From contig JAFEFL010000004.1 in the NCBI GenBank assembly GCA_018240595.1, forward strand, positions 62,001-126,000: a stretch of DNA of 64,000 nucleotides, given 5' to 3'. The translations under genes and the position numbers were made by a program. Shown in pieces: positions 1 to 8,685 of this stretch. This DNA comes from Pseudomonadota bacterium. Lineage in GTDB: Bacteria; Pseudomonadota; Alphaproteobacteria; Rhizobiales; Xanthobacteraceae. The notes beneath the pieces are model-generated. The model did no database searches and was not told the origin of the DNA. It was given only the letters and a program-made list of their open reading frames with translations. Position 1 is the stretch's first letter. Each line of letters begins with the position of its first letter.

Positions 1-654
1 CACCTCGAATTCTCCGCTTTGCTGCCGTACTGGCAGGACCTCGCCTGGGGCCTGTGGTTCACCGTCGTGCTCACGGTGGTGTCGACGGTCGCCGGCATCG
101 CGGTCGGCACGTTAGGGGCCTCGGCGCGCAGCTTCGGGCCGCCATGGCTGTCCGGCCTGGTGCGCGTCTATGTCGAACTCATCCGCAACACGCCGTTCAT
201 CGTCCAGCTGTTCTTCATCTTCTTCGGCCTGCCGGCGCTTGGCCTCAAGCTCAGCGAAACCACGGCGGCCTTCATCGCCATGGTGGTCAATCTCGGCGCC
301 TATTCGACCGAGATCATCCGCGCCGGCATCGATGCCGTGCCGAAGGGTCACATCGAGGCCGGCGTTTCGCTCGCCATGACTCGCCTCGAAGTCTTGCGCT
401 ACATCGTGCTGCGTCAGGCCTTCGCCAAGATCTATCCGGCGCTGTCGTCGCAGATCGTCATCGTCATGCTCGGCTCGGCGGTGGTGTCGCAGATCTCGGC
501 GCCCGACCTGACCTACGCCGCCAACTTCATCCAGTCGCGCAACTTTCGTGCCTTCGAGGTTTATTTCGTCGTCGCGCTGATCTACCTCGTGCTGTCGATC
601 CTGCTGCGCTACCTGCTGCGCCTGATCGGCGACCGCTTCGTGAGGGTGGGGTAG
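1..654 (+). CDS. Polar amino acid ABC transporter permease (5' end outside window)
   Basis: Inner-membrane permease of the HisM/GlnP family that moves polar amino acids with the ATPase encoded two genes downstream. The frame is open from the first base, so the true start lies upstream; a TTG at 19 is only an internal candidate. About 217 residues are visible with four to five hydrophobic segments. The EAA-type loop that docks the ATPase is seen around 'DAVPKGHIEAGVSLAMT', and the region 'ELIRNTPFIVQLFFIFFGLP' is typical of this family. It is followed after about 100 bases, which hold a palindromic repeat, by a second permease, so the pair should form the transmembrane heterodimer. The substrate cannot be read from the sequence; the binding protein is probably encoded upstream of the window. 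Confidence 0.93.
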   Translation, partial: HLEFSALLPYWQDLAWGLWFTVVLTVVSTVAGIAVGTLGASARSFGPPWLSGLVRVYVELIRNTPFIVQLFFIFFGLPALGLKLSETTAAFIAMVVNLGAYSTEIIRAGIDAVPKGHIEAGVSLAMTRLEVLRYIVLRQAFAKIYPALSSQIVIVMLGSAVVSQISAPDLTYAANFIQSRNFRAFEVYFVVALIYLVLSILLRYLLRLIGDRFVRVG

Positions 655-701
655 CGCATGGCCCCGAAAAGTGGGAACCGGTTTTCGGATCAGGCCATGC
701 G
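655..701. repeat. Nested palindromic intergenic repeat inside the amino acid transporter operon
   Basis: Outer arms CGCATGGCC (655-663) and GGCCATGCG (693-701) enclose inner arms CCGAAAA and TTTTCGG. This pattern resembles a short palindromic repeat common between genes of rhizobial-type genomes. It begins right after the stop codon of the first permease and could form an mRNA hairpin between the two permease genes. Confidence 0.7.
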
Positions 702-756
702 CGAGCAAAATGCGGCGCACGGCACGACTAGCCTTACCTGGGGAGAGGTCTAGCCC

Positions 757-1407
757 ATGTCCGACTTCTCCTTCTGGATCATCCTCAAGAACCTGATCTG
801 GGCGACGCAGTGGACGGTGTACCTGTCGCTGATCGCCTTTGTCGGCGGCGGCATCGTCGGCCTGATCCTCCTGTTCCTGCGCACCTCGCAGGTCAAATGG
901 CTGGAGGTGCCGACCAAGCTCTACATCGAGTTCTTCCAGGGCACGCCGCTGCTGATGCAGCTCTTCCTGTTCTTCTTCGGTGTCGCCTTGTTCGGCATCG
1001 AGGTGTCGCCGTGGATGGCGGCGGGACTGGCGCTCACTTTGTGGACCAGCGCCTTCCTCACCGAGATCTGGCGCGGCTGTGTCGAGGCTATCCCGAAAGG
1101 CCAGTGGGAAGCCTCCGGTTCGCTTGCCATGAGCTATATCGAGCAGATGCGCTACGTCATCCTGCCGCAGGCGATGCGCATCGCCATCGCCCCGACGGTC
1201 GGTTTCTCGGTGCAGGTCATCAAGGGCACCGCGCTCGCCTCCATCATCGGCTTCGTCGAGCTGACCAAGGCCGGCACCATGCTCAACAACGCCACGTTCC
1301 GGCCGTTCCTGGTCTATGCGCTGGTGGCGCTGATCTATTTCTGCCTGTGCTTCCCGCTGTCCTGGTTCGCCAAACGTCTCGAGGGGAAACTCAATGTCGC
1401 TCGTTAG
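757..1407 (+). CDS. Polar amino acid ABC transporter permease
   Basis: Second permease of the transporter, 216 residues, HisM/GlnP family. It shows the family signature 'FFQGTPLLMQLFLFFFG' and an EAA loop near 'EAIPKGQWEASGSLAMS'. Start ATG at 757 is preceded by GGGGAGAGG about ten bases upstream. The gene overlaps the downstream ATPase by 14 bases, which points to translational coupling. Together with the upstream permease and the ATPase it forms a standard three-component importer lacking only its periplasmic binding protein in this window. Confidence 0.95.
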   Translation: MSDFSFWIILKNLIWATQWTVYLSLIAFVGGGIVGLILLFLRTSQVKWLEVPTKLYIEFFQGTPLLMQLFLFFFGVALFGIEVSPWMAAGLALTLWTSAFLTEIWRGCVEAIPKGQWEASGSLAMSYIEQMRYVILPQAMRIAIAPTVGFSVQVIKGTALASIIGFVELTKAGTMLNNATFRPFLVYALVALIYFCLCFPLSWFAKRLEGKLNVAR

Positions 1408-2122
1408 CATCCGCGACGTCCGCAAGAGCTATGGCGACGTCGAAGTCCTCAAGGGCGTGTCGCTCGAGGTCGAGAAGGGCGATGTCGTCGCCATCATCGG
1501 CCGCTCCGGCTCCGGCAAATCGACGCTGCTCCGCTGCATCAACGGGCTCGAGACCTATCAGTCCGGCGCGATTCTCGCCGACGGCATCGAGGTCGGCGGC
1601 GAGCATGCCAATTTGCGCGAGCTGCGCCGCCATGTCGGCATGGTGTTCCAGCAGTTCAACCTGTTCCCGCATCTGACCGCCGCCGAGAACGTGATGCTGG
1701 CGCCGACAGTGGTCAACAAGACGCCGAAGAAGGAAGCCCGCGCCATCGCCGCCGAGGTGCTGGCCAAGGTCGGCCTGTCGGAAAAGATGGATGCCTATCC
1801 GAGCCAGTTGTCGGGCGGCCAGCAGCAGCGCGTCGCGATCGCCCGCTCGCTGGCGATGCGGCCGAAGGTGCTGCTGTGCGACGAGATCACCTCGGCGCTC
1901 GATCCGGAACTGGTCAACGAGGTGCTGCGCGTCGTCGAGCAGCTGGCGAAGGAGGGCATGACCCTCATTCTCGTCACGCACGAGATGCGCTTTGCCCGCG
2001 ACGTCGGCACGCATCTCGTCTTCATGCATCACGGCAAGGTGCACGAATCCGGCGCGCCGAAGGCGGTCTTCGCCGCGCCGCAGACGCCGGAATTGCAGCA
2101 GTTCGTCAGCGGGATCGGGTGA
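1394..2122 (+). CDS. Amino acid ABC transporter ATP-binding protein
   Basis: Cytoplasmic ATPase of 242 residues that powers the polar amino acid importer. Walker A is GRSGSGKST (residues 36-44), the Q-loop lies at '[14 protein letters not shown]', the signature is LSGGQQQR, Walker B is [12 protein letters not shown] and the H-loop histidine follows in 'LVTHEM'. These match the HisP/GlnQ group. The start ATG lies inside the end of the permease gene. It is the last gene of the operon; palindromic repeats follow before a convergent MFS gene. Confidence 0.97.
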   Translation: MSLVSIRDVRKSYGDVEVLKGVSLEVEKGDVVAIIGRSGSGKSTLLRCINGLETYQSGAILADGIEVGGEHANLRELRRHVGMVFQQFNLFPHLTAAENVMLAPTVVNKTPKKEARAIAAEVLAKVGLSEKMDAYPSQLSGGQQQRVAIARSLAMRPKVLLCDEITSALDPELVNEVLRVVEQLAKEGMTLILVTHEMRFARDVGTHLVFMHHGKVHESGAPKAVFAAPQTPELQQFVSGIG

Positions 2123-2137
2123 GGGCTTCTTCTTCAC

Positions 2138-2250
2138 CTCTCCCATAGGGAGAGGTCGCCCGCCGCAGGCGGGCGGGTGAGGGGTTACAAACTATCGAAC
2201 TCAGTAACCCGCTCACCCCAACCCTCTCCCCAAAGGGGAGAGGGCGCGCG
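2138..2250. repeat. Compound inverted repeat between convergent genes
   Basis: Two short hairpins (CCTCTCCC-ATA-GGGAGAGG near 2138-2156, and CCCTCTCCCC-AAA-GGGGAGAGGG near 2222-2244) flank a larger inverted repeat made by GGGTGAGGGGTTAC and GTAACCCGCTCACCCC. It fills the space between the end of the ABC operon and the end of the MFS gene. It may serve as a two-way transcription terminator, but no clear T-run is present. Similar hairpin units recur at 10873-11120 and 58358-58562. Confidence 0.7.
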
Positions 2251-2277
2251 CCGCGTTCGCCGCGATGCCGTGCCTCC

Positions 2278-3573
2278 TCACTCCGCCGGTTGCAGCACCC
2301 GCGCTTCCTGCGTCGTCGCCCGCGATCGCATCGGCTTGAGCACGAACAGCGCCAGCGCGACGACGGCGAGATTCATCAAGGCGGTGATCACGAACACCAT
2401 GTGCCAGTGCCCGGTATGGGCCTTGATGATGTTGGCGAGCGGCACCAGGAAGGCCGATGCGCCCTTCGCCGTGTACAGCAGGCTGAGATTCACCGTGGCG
2501 AATTTCGGCCCGAACGAGTCGGTGCAGGTCGAGGGGAACAGGCTGAAGATCTCGCCCCAGGTGAGGAAGATCAGCGCCGCGAACACCACGAAGGCCCAGG
2601 GCGCGGTGCCGAGCGAGCCGAGCAGCCAGTACGACACCGCGCCGAGGCCGAAGGCGATCGCCATGGTGTATTCCCGGCCGATATTGTCCGAGACCCAGCC
2701 GAACAGCGGTCGCGCCGCACCGTTGCAGACATTGTCCACGATCAGCGCCACCGACAGCGCCGAGGCGCCGAACAGCACGGCCGTGTTGGCGACATTGAAG
2801 TCCTTGGCGATGAGAGCGATCTGCGCCGTCGCCATCAGGCCCGAGGCCGACACCAGCACGAACATCACGTAGAGCAGCCAGAACACCGGCGTTTTCAGCA
2901 TTTCGCCGGGCGTGTAGCTGCGCGAAGTCTGCACCAGGTTCGACGACGCCGGCGCGGCGACGAGTTCGCCCGGCTCCGGCCCGCGCAGCAGCCACGCAAT
3001 CAGGAATACGATGGCGCCCTGACCGATACCGAACCAGAAGAACGTGCTCTCGTAGCCGGAGGAGGCGATCATGGCCCGGATCGGCACCACGGTGAGCGCG
3101 GCGCCGGCGCCGAAGCCGGCCGCAGTGAGACCGACGGCGAGGCCGCGGCGATCCGGAAACCACTTCACCGCAAGGCCGACGCAGGTCGCATAGACCGCGC
3201 CGCCGCCGATGCCGGACAGGATGGCGCCGAGATACAGCAGGGTCAGCGAATCCGCGATCGAGTTCACGACCCAGCCGGCGGCGATGAGAATGCCGCCGAA
3301 GGCCACCATCAGCTTCGGTCCGCGCTTGGCGCCGAGCTTGTCGACGATCCAGCCTTCGACCGGCGTCAGCCAGGTCTCCAGCGCGACGAAAATCGAGAAG
3401 GCAAGCTGAATGGCGGCGACCGACCAGCCGTGCTTCTGCTGGATCGGGTGGACGAACAAGGTCCAGCCATATTGCAGGTTGGCGATCATGATCATGCAGA
3501 CGATGCCGGCGATCAGTTGAGTCCATCGATCGCGCAGCGGCGACTGCGATTGCGTTATTGCAGCATTGGCCAT
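2278..3573 (-). CDS. MFS transporter, oxalate/formate antiporter-like (OFA family)
   Basis: Inner-membrane transporter of 431 residues with about twelve hydrophobic segments. The N-terminus 'RWTQLIAGIVCMIMIANLQYGWTLFVHPIQ' and the motif 'GGGAVYATCVGLAVKWFPDRRGLAVGL' are characteristic of the OFA subgroup, which exchanges organic anions. The ATG at 3573 was chosen because AGGAG lies just upstream and the MFS domain starts at once; the frame runs open to 3780 but that extension is low-complexity and unlike a protein. A candidate 86-codon ORF overlaps its 5' end. The substrate cannot be told from sequence; small dicarboxylates or monocarboxylates are most likely. Confidence 0.9.
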   Translation of the reverse strand: MANAAITQSQSPLRDRWTQLIAGIVCMIMIANLQYGWTLFVHPIQQKHGWSVAAIQLAFSIFVALETWLTPVEGWIVDKLGAKRGPKLMVAFGGILIAAGWVVNSIADSLTLLYLGAILSGIGGGAVYATCVGLAVKWFPDRRGLAVGLTAAGFGAGAALTVVPIRAMIASSGYESTFFWFGIGQGAIVFLIAWLLRGPEPGELVAAPASSNLVQTSRSYTPGEMLKTPVFWLLYVMFVLVSASGLMATAQIALIAKDFNVANTAVLFGASALSVALIVDNVCNGAARPLFGWVSDNIGREYTMAIAFGLGAVSYWLLGSLGTAPWAFVVFAALIFLTWGEIFSLFPSTCTDSFGPKFATVNLSLLYTAKGASAFLVPLANIIKAHTGHWHMVFVITALMNLAVVALALFVLKPMRSRATTQEARVLQPAE

Positions 3574-3815
3574 TTTCTGAGCTCCTTGGGTTTCCTCGGG
3601 ATATTGTTGTTGTTTGTTTTGACAGGCGTGATGCGCATGGCGCGCGCCCCATCGCCGAGCAGCCCACGTTGCGCGTAGGTCAACTCGCCGCTTCCGACGT
3701 GATATTCGGTGATGAGGATGGTGGTGGCGGCCGAAGCGGTGACACCGAGCGCGATCGCTAGATCGAGCGCGAACGTCCACGCGAGGCGAGGGCCCTGGAA
3801 AGACCGCATTGCCAA
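3555..3815 (-). CDS. Possible small membrane protein upstream of MFS gene
   Basis: An 86-codon ORF just upstream of the MFS transporter and overlapping its start by 19 bases. Codons 3-60 show the GC-rich third positions of real genes here (for example CTC GCG, ATC GCG CTC, ACC ATC CTC ATC ACC), and residues about 10-35 are hydrophobic enough for one membrane helix. The last 25 codons lose that bias. It could be a small partner or leader of the transporter, or the remnant of a longer gene. I do not recognise the family. The only support is codon bias and position. Confidence 0.35.
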   Translation of the reverse strand: MAMRSFQGPRLAWTFALDLAIALGVTASAATTILITEYHVGSGELTYAQRGLLGDGARAMRITPVKTNNNNIPRKPKELRKWPMLQ

Positions 3816-4012
3816 CTACCGACGATAGGCGCGCCCCGCTTATCGCAGTTATTAAGTATACCAGATTTCAAGACGTCAAGTTTTGTTCGGAAAATCAGGG
3901 CGTTACTTCTGCATAAAAATGAGGCGGCGATCGTCTACGACGAAAGTCGTAGTCGATCCGGGGCCTTGCTGAAGCAGCGGAAGAATCGCCGCCGGCCCGC
4001 CGCGCGGCCCGG

Positions 4013-4705
4013 CTAGCGGGGCCCGATGGCGCGCACCAAAAAGGCGGCGAGGTCGTCGGTGACGTGGTCGACATGCGGGTCGCCGCGACCCTCGAGTTCC
4101 CATTCCTCGCGGAAGACTTCGCGCTGGCCCGACGGCACCACCAGCACGGTGGTCATGCCGAGCGCGTGCGGCACTTCGAGATTGCGCGACAGGTCCTCGA
4201 ACATTGCCGCCTTGTGCGGATCGACGCCGTGACGCTTGAGGAAACGATCATAGGTGACCGCCTTCGGCTTGGGCTCGAGCTCGGCGGCGACGATGTCGAA
4301 CACGTCCTCGAAATGCTTGTCGATCTCGAGCCGCTTCAGCACGGCGTCGGCATGCGCCACGGTGCCGTTGGTGAGGATGAGCTTGCGGCCGGGCAGCTTC
4401 TCCAGCGCGTCGCCGAGCGCCGGGTTGGGCTCGAGCGGCGAGTGATCGATCTGGTGCACGTAATCGAGATAGGCATCGGGATCGAGACCGTGTTCGGTCA
4501 TCAGCCCGCGCATCGTCGTGCCGTAACGCTTGTAGTAGTCCTTCTGCACGCGGAAGGCTTCGTCCGCCGTGATCTTGAGGAACTCGGCGACATAGGCGCG
4601 GATGCGGTCATCGACCTGCTGCCACAGCAAGTGATGCGGATAGAGCGTGTTGTCGAGATCGAACACCCAGGTTTCGACCTTCGAGAAATCGCGCTTGATT
4701 GTCAT
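4013..4705 (-). CDS. HAD-family pyrimidine 5'-nucleotidase-like hydrolase
   Basis: Cytoplasmic phosphatase of 230 residues in the HAD superfamily, close to the SDT1/PPM1-type pyrimidine 5'-nucleotidases. Motif I is FDLDNTLY (nucleophile Asp first), motif II is LTNG, motif III the lysine in 'PKPKAVTYDRF', and motif IV is 'FEDLSRN'. The ATG at 4705 begins MTIKRDFSK; the longer open frame upstream runs through a palindromic repeat and the neighbouring gene's antisense, so it is not used. Genes of this type often stand beside argB and engB in Hyphomicrobiales, which fits here. Confidence 0.93.
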   Translation of the reverse strand: MTIKRDFSKVETWVFDLDNTLYPHHLLWQQVDDRIRAYVAEFLKITADEAFRVQKDYYKRYGTTMRGLMTEHGLDPDAYLDYVHQIDHSPLEPNPALGDALEKLPGRKLILTNGTVAHADAVLKRLEIDKHFEDVFDIVAAELEPKPKAVTYDRFLKRHGVDPHKAAMFEDLSRNLEVPHALGMTTVLVVPSGQREVFREEWELEGRGDPHVDHVTDDLAAFLVRAIGPR

Positions 4706-4774
4706 TTCCGGCCTTTTCGATGTTGGCGCCTTAAACGGCATTCCGATCGAATCCGCAAGCAGATGCTCCATTCC

Positions 4775-4863
4775 CCGTTCGTCCCCGCGAAAGCGGGGAC
4801 CCAGGAGTGGCATACTTGTGCTCAAGCAAAAGAACGGGGCCTCCGCTTCGCGGGGGCGAACGG
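4775..4863. repeat. Paired palindromic repeat unit
   Basis: A left hairpin with CCCCGC-GAAA-GCGGGG and a right hairpin with CCGCTTCGCGGGGG, whose outer parts (CCGTTCG / CGAACGG) are also complementary. The whole unit folds as one long imperfect hairpin. It lies between the HAD gene and the DUF1036 gene. A close copy lies at 5893-5975 and a single left-hand hairpin at 12334-12365. Confidence 0.8.
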
Positions 4864-4872
4864 AGATTGCGG

Positions 4873-5868
4873 TTACGGCTCCTTGAATCGGATCGTCGTC
4901 GCCGGTGCCCGCGCCAGATCGACCTCGGCGAAATTGGCGGCGTTGAGGCCGCGGGCCGCGCAGTCCTTGTTGTCGGAGAGTTCGAAGCGGCCGTCGCGCG
5001 TGCACAAAGGCACATTGCCGCCCCAGGCAAGCGCCGCGCCGCCGCGCTTGAGTGCGCGGCCGGTCTCGTCCACCGCCTCGGCGTAGCTGTACAGCTTCTT
5101 CGGATCGCCGTGCAGGTCGGGCCGCACGCATTGCCCGGCCTCGACGCGGTACCAGCCGCGGGTGATGACGCCGCCGCCCTCGATCGTGCCGATCGCCGCC
5201 ATCACCGGATAAGTGGTGTCGTTGCACCAGGCAAAGCCGTGGCCTTCCGGATTCTGCGCGGCGTTGATCAGCGTGGTGAAGAAGTCCGGCGCGTTCGCGG
5301 CGTCGGCCGGCAGCTTGCGGTCGGCGAGGAATTTGGCGATCGCGGCCTGCGTCTTGCCGCCCTGCACGCCGTCGATCGGGTTGGCGTCATAGCCGGCGAT
5401 CACGAGGAGGCGCTGGATACCGGCGAGGCGCGCCTGGTCGTCGTCGTAATCGGCTTCCTCGGCGAGATTGATCGTCGGGCCCTTCGGCCCGTCCGACGGC
5501 CGCGCCGCCGAGAAGCGCACCTGCTGGCTCATCGGGCAGCCGCGCGCGTCGGAGATCTGGAAGTTGCCGTCGCGCACGCAGAAATCGGCATTGCCGCTTT
5601 GCGGCAGCGGCGCCGAGCCGTAGACGGGCGGCGTCTTGACGTGGACGTAGCTCATGTCGGCGTCATAGGCGCCGTCGATGACCTGCTTGCATTGGCCGGG
5701 ATCGATGCCGTACCAGCCGCGCGTCTCGACCTGCGCGCGCTTCTCGAGGCCCAGCGCGACGTCCATGCGGTACGAAGTGCGGTTGCACAGCGTGAGTTCG
5801 GCGTGGGCGGCGGTCGCGGTACAGACCGCGGCGGCCGAGACCAGTGCCATCATGATTTTGCGAATCAT
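4873..5868 (-). CDS. Exported protein with two DUF1036 domains
   Basis: A 331-residue protein with a Sec-type signal peptide (residues 1 to about 22, ending AAAHA before ELTLCN). It contains two copies of a DUF1036-like module, each with the pattern 'CN.T.Y.v..AiG..e...v.TRGWY.i.pGQC', at about 25-130 and 215-325. Between them lies a peptidoglycan-binding-like stretch ('IQRLLVIAGYDANPIDGVQGGKTQAAIAKFLA'). Paired cysteines in each module suggest disulphides. The ATG at 5868 was chosen over an in-frame start seven codons upstream, which would add residues in front of the signal peptide. The domain is known only as a family of unknown function; an envelope location is likely. Confidence 0.88.
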   Translation of the reverse strand: MIRKIMMALVSAAAVCTATAAHAELTLCNRTSYRMDVALGLEKRAQVETRGWYGIDPGQCKQVIDGAYDADMSYVHVKTPPVYGSAPLPQSGNADFCVRDGNFQISDARGCPMSQQVRFSAARPSDGPKGPTINLAEEADYDDDQARLAGIQRLLVIAGYDANPIDGVQGGKTQAAIAKFLADRKLPADAANAPDFFTTLINAAQNPEGHGFAWCNDTTYPVMAAIGTIEGGGVITRGWYRVEAGQCVRPDLHGDPKKLYSYAEAVDETGRALKRGGAALAWGGNVPLCTRDGRFELSDNKDCAARGLNAANFAEVDLARAPATTIRFKEP

Positions 5869-5892
5869 GCGGGGATAGTAGTGGCCCATCCA

Positions 5893-5975
5893 CCGTTCGT
5901 CCCCGCGAAAGCGGGGACCCAGAAGCGCAAGTCTCAGGCGGAAAGGTGGGCCCCCGCTTGCGCGGGGGCGACCGG
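5893..5975. repeat. Paired palindromic repeat unit (second copy)
   Basis: Left hairpin CCCCGC-GAAA-GCGGGG with outer CCGTTCGT, right hairpin with CCCCCGCTTGCGCGGGGG and outer CGACCGG. It has the same architecture as the unit at 4775-4863 and sits between argB and the DUF1036 gene, so the DUF1036 gene is bracketed by two copies of one repeat family. Confidence 0.8.
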
Positions 5976-5998
5976 AGTGTGGGGCCGCCGTTTGGCCG

Positions 5999-6889
5999 TC
6001 ACTTGTGCATCAAGGTCCCGGCGCCGTGGTCGGTCAGGAGTTCGAGCAGCACCGCGTGCGGCACCTTGCCGTCCATGATGACGACGCCCTCGACGCCCTT
6101 TTCCAGCGCGTAGATGCAGGTCTCGACCTTCGGGATCATGCCGCCGGAAATCGTGCCGTCGGCGATCAGCTTGCGCGCCTCGGCGATCGACAGGTCGGGG
6201 ATCAGCTTCTTGTTCTTGTCGAGCACGCCCGGCACGTCGGTGAGCAGCAGCAGGCGCTTGGCCTTGAGCGCGCCGGCAATGGCGCCGGCGAAGGTGTCGG
6301 CGTTGACGTTGAAGGTGCCGCCGTCGGCCGAGGTTGCGACCGGCGCCAGCACCGGGATCATCTCCTTGCCGAGGATGGCGTCGAGCACGAACAGGTCGAC
6401 CTTGTCGGGTTCGCCGACGAAGCCGAGATCGACCACCTTCTCGATATTGCTGCCGGGATCGACCACGGTGCGCGTCGCCTTCTTGGCCTGCACCATGTTG
6501 CCGTCCTTGCCGCACAGGCCGATGGCCTTGCCGCCGGCGGCGTTGATGTAGCCGACGATCTGCTTGTTGATCGAGCCGGCCAGCACCATCTCGACGATCT
6601 CGACGGTGGCGGCGTCGGTGACGCGCAGGCCGCCGGCGAATTCCGACTTGATGTTGAGCTTCTTCAGCATCGCCGCGATCTGCGGGCCGCCGCCATGCAC
6701 GACCACCGGATTGATCGCGGCCTGCTCGAGCAGCACGATGTCGCGGGCGAAATCGCGCGCCATCTGCTCGTCGCCCATGGCGTGACCGCCGTACTTCACC
6801 ACGACGATTTCCTCGTCGTATTGCTGCATGTGCGGCAGCGCCTCGGAGAGGATGCGCGCCTGTTCCTGCGGATCGGTTTTCTGGCTCAT
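5999..6889 (-). CDS. argB: Acetylglutamate kinase
   Basis: Phosphorylates N-acetyl-L-glutamate with ATP, the second step of arginine biosynthesis, in the cytoplasm. The 296-residue protein has the amino acid kinase fold with 'VVKYGGHAM' near residue 30 (ATP phosphate-binding lysine and GG), 'VVHGGGPQI' for substrate binding, '[15 protein letters not shown]' and 'LTDVPGVLD' for nucleotide binding, and '[10 protein letters not shown]' near the C-terminus. Length is normal. It keeps its usual place in the rpmH-rnpA-yidC-engB-argB block, although extra genes now separate it from engB. Confidence 0.98.
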   Translation of the reverse strand: MSQKTDPQEQARILSEALPHMQQYDEEIVVVKYGGHAMGDEQMARDFARDIVLLEQAAINPVVVHGGGPQIAAMLKKLNIKSEFAGGLRVTDAATVEIVEMVLAGSINKQIVGYINAAGGKAIGLCGKDGNMVQAKKATRTVVDPGSNIEKVVDLGFVGEPDKVDLFVLDAILGKEMIPVLAPVATSADGGTFNVNADTFAGAIAGALKAKRLLLLTDVPGVLDKNKKLIPDLSIAEARKLIADGTISGGMIPKVETCIYALEKGVEGVVIMDGKVPHAVLLELLTDHGAGTLMHK

Positions 6890-6925
6890 CGGCCGCGGCC
6901 TTGTTGCGTGGTTCGGTGCGCTGTT

Positions 6926-7288
6926 CTAGCGGCGCGCGGCCAACGCGGCAATGGCAACCACAAGCCACGCCACGATCAGCAGCGTGCCGCCGGCCGGCGC
7001 GGCGAAGGGAAACAGCCGGTGGCCGAGATAGGCGCGCATCGTCACGTCGGCGGCAAACAGGGCGCCGCCGATGACGAAGGTCGCGGTGGCGGCCAGTCCG
7101 AGCGGCCGCAAGGTGAGCCCGCCGCGTGTCGCCAGCGTGACGGCGATCGCGGCGCAGGCGTGGATCAGCAGCAGATAGCCGGCGCTGTCGAGCCCCATGC
7201 CGACTTTCGAGCCGTGCGCCCCGGCCGCGGCGAGCATGACGCCGGCCGCGCCCATCAGCCCGGCGAGAACGATGAAGAGGGTGTCCAT
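6926..7288 (-). CDS. DUF423 family small membrane protein
   Basis: A 120-residue inner-membrane protein with four hydrophobic segments. The start 'FIVLAGLMGAAGVMLAAAGAHG' (glycine/alanine-rich first helix followed by GAHG) and the later 'IGGALFAADV' are typical of the DUF423/YgdD family, whose function is not settled. The ATG at 7288 begins MDTLFIV; the upstream extension is not membrane-like and is rejected. It is 36 bases upstream of argB on the same strand and probably cotranscribed with it. Confidence 0.88.
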   Translation of the reverse strand: MDTLFIVLAGLMGAAGVMLAAAGAHGSKVGMGLDSAGYLLLIHACAAIAVTLATRGGLTLRPLGLAATATFVIGGALFAADVTMRAYLGHRLFPFAAPAGGTLLIVAWLVVAIAALAARR

Positions 7289-7421
7289 CAGTATCGTCCG
7301 TCCAGTCGGAAAAGCCGGTCTCTGGCAACGCCTTCGCGCGTCGATCCGGCAGAGGAAGACCGGGGTAGTTCCTTGATGCACATCAACATTGTGTGGTCGA
7401 CGCAGGCAATAATGCCCGCCG

Positions 7422-8672
7422 ATGAAGATAGCAAGAACGGGAATATCGAGATCGTGGACCACGGCAACGGCCCTGATGGCTATCGTGTTCTTGGCGGCCT
7501 CACCCCGTCATGGCATTGCCGCGGATGACCAGACGACGGACGAGATCGGTCGCGGTCTGGGCGCCTTCAACGAGATGGTGCAGGGCGCGGGCCAAGCCGG
7601 CCAGTCGTTGAAAAACGTCGCCAATGGAGATTTCAAGGCGCTCGGTCTGAAGGCCGGCTCGCAGAGCTCGACCGCTTGGAATTCCCTGTTTGCGAGCTGG
7701 CGCGACACGTCGCAATCGGTCCGCAAGAGCTTGCCTTACTCCGTTGTCCCTGGCGTGTTGACGACCGCCGATGCGGCGACATCGGTGCTGATGCCGGCCG
7801 TTGAGGGCGACGGCCGTGGCGCCGTTTCGGGCGCCGTGAATATCGGCGCAGCGGCAGCAGTGTCGGCCGTCGGCGCGACCGCCGGTGGCTATGTCTTCAG
7901 TTCGATTGGCGGCGTGATCGGCGGATATATGCCGATGGTGTCGACCGCCGCCGGCGTGACGATCGGCGGGGCGATCGGCCCGGTCGTGGGCACGATCGCG
8001 CTGGCTTATGCTTTCGACAAATACGGCAAGGAGTATGTCGCCAATGCGGTCGAAGGTTTGATCGCCCTCGGCGATCCCGACCCGGTGACGCAAGCGATCC
8101 GCGCGCGCGAGGATTTCTTCGCCCGCCAGGCCGGACCGGAACTGGCGGCCGAGTGGAAGCGATCGCAGGAGGTCAGCGCCGGCTTCGGCCAGGAAGAGCA
8201 ACAGCTGCCGGGCAAGCTCTCCGGGTGGTACCAGCCGAAGCTGGCAACGCCAGGTCAGCCGGCGGGCCCGACATTGGCGTCGCTCGCCTCGGCTCGGAAA
8301 TTCGAGCTCGTCACCTGGATTCCCGGCTACCCGACGAAGGTAACGGTGGTCTGCTCCGGAGCCGACGGCAAGTTCAATTGCAAGGGCGGTTATAAAGAGT
8401 CGCAAATAACGTTTGAGTCGACGCTCACTTTGGCTTTGTCCGGAGACAAGACCGAGTTTCGCGAGCACGGGCGCCTCACCTCATCGTCCGGGACGTGCAC
8501 GCTGATCTACGAGTTCGACGGCGGCGGCTCGCATACGCTGGCGCCGGGCGGCACGCTCATCTGGAACAACGCCGGCTTCAAGACTTACGACGCCGGCGGC
8601 AATTGCAAGACGAGCGCGGCCGGTACCTTTCCGCCGCAACATGGCGTCGGCAGCTGGCGCATCATTGAGTAG
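7422..8672 (+). CDS. Exported protein of unknown function
   Basis: A 416-residue protein with a likely signal peptide (hydrophobic run 'ATALMAIVFLAASP', cleavage around GIAADD). The middle (about 120-200) is glycine/alanine-rich with repeated GG-spaced hydrophobic stretches resembling glycine-zipper segments, which can insert in membranes. The C-terminal third holds four cysteines in two close pairs and a beta-rich pattern. I do not recognise the family. It is on the opposite strand to the housekeeping genes around it and is followed after 13 bases by another exported protein, so the two form a likely operon. Confidence 0.75.
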   Translation: MKIARTGISRSWTTATALMAIVFLAASPRHGIAADDQTTDEIGRGLGAFNEMVQGAGQAGQSLKNVANGDFKALGLKAGSQSSTAWNSLFASWRDTSQSVRKSLPYSVVPGVLTTADAATSVLMPAVEGDGRGAVSGAVNIGAAAAVSAVGATAGGYVFSSIGGVIGGYMPMVSTAAGVTIGGAIGPVVGTIALAYAFDKYGKEYVANAVEGLIALGDPDPVTQAIRAREDFFARQAGPELAAEWKRSQEVSAGFGQEEQQLPGKLSGWYQPKLATPGQPAGPTLASLASARKFELVTWIPGYPTKVTVVCSGADGKFNCKGGYKESQITFESTLTLALSGDKTEFREHGRLTSSSGTCTLIYEFDGGGSHTLAPGGTLIWNNAGFKTYDAGGNCKTSAAGTFPPQHGVGSWRIIE

Positions 8673-8685
8673 CGGAAACCTGAAG

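Noticed and set aside
3848..3865. Third copy of the TATTTTA-N4-TAAAATA operator upstream of the MFS gene region
   Set aside because: Only the core TTAAGTATA is shared; both arms have several mismatches. It could be chance in an AT-rich spacer.
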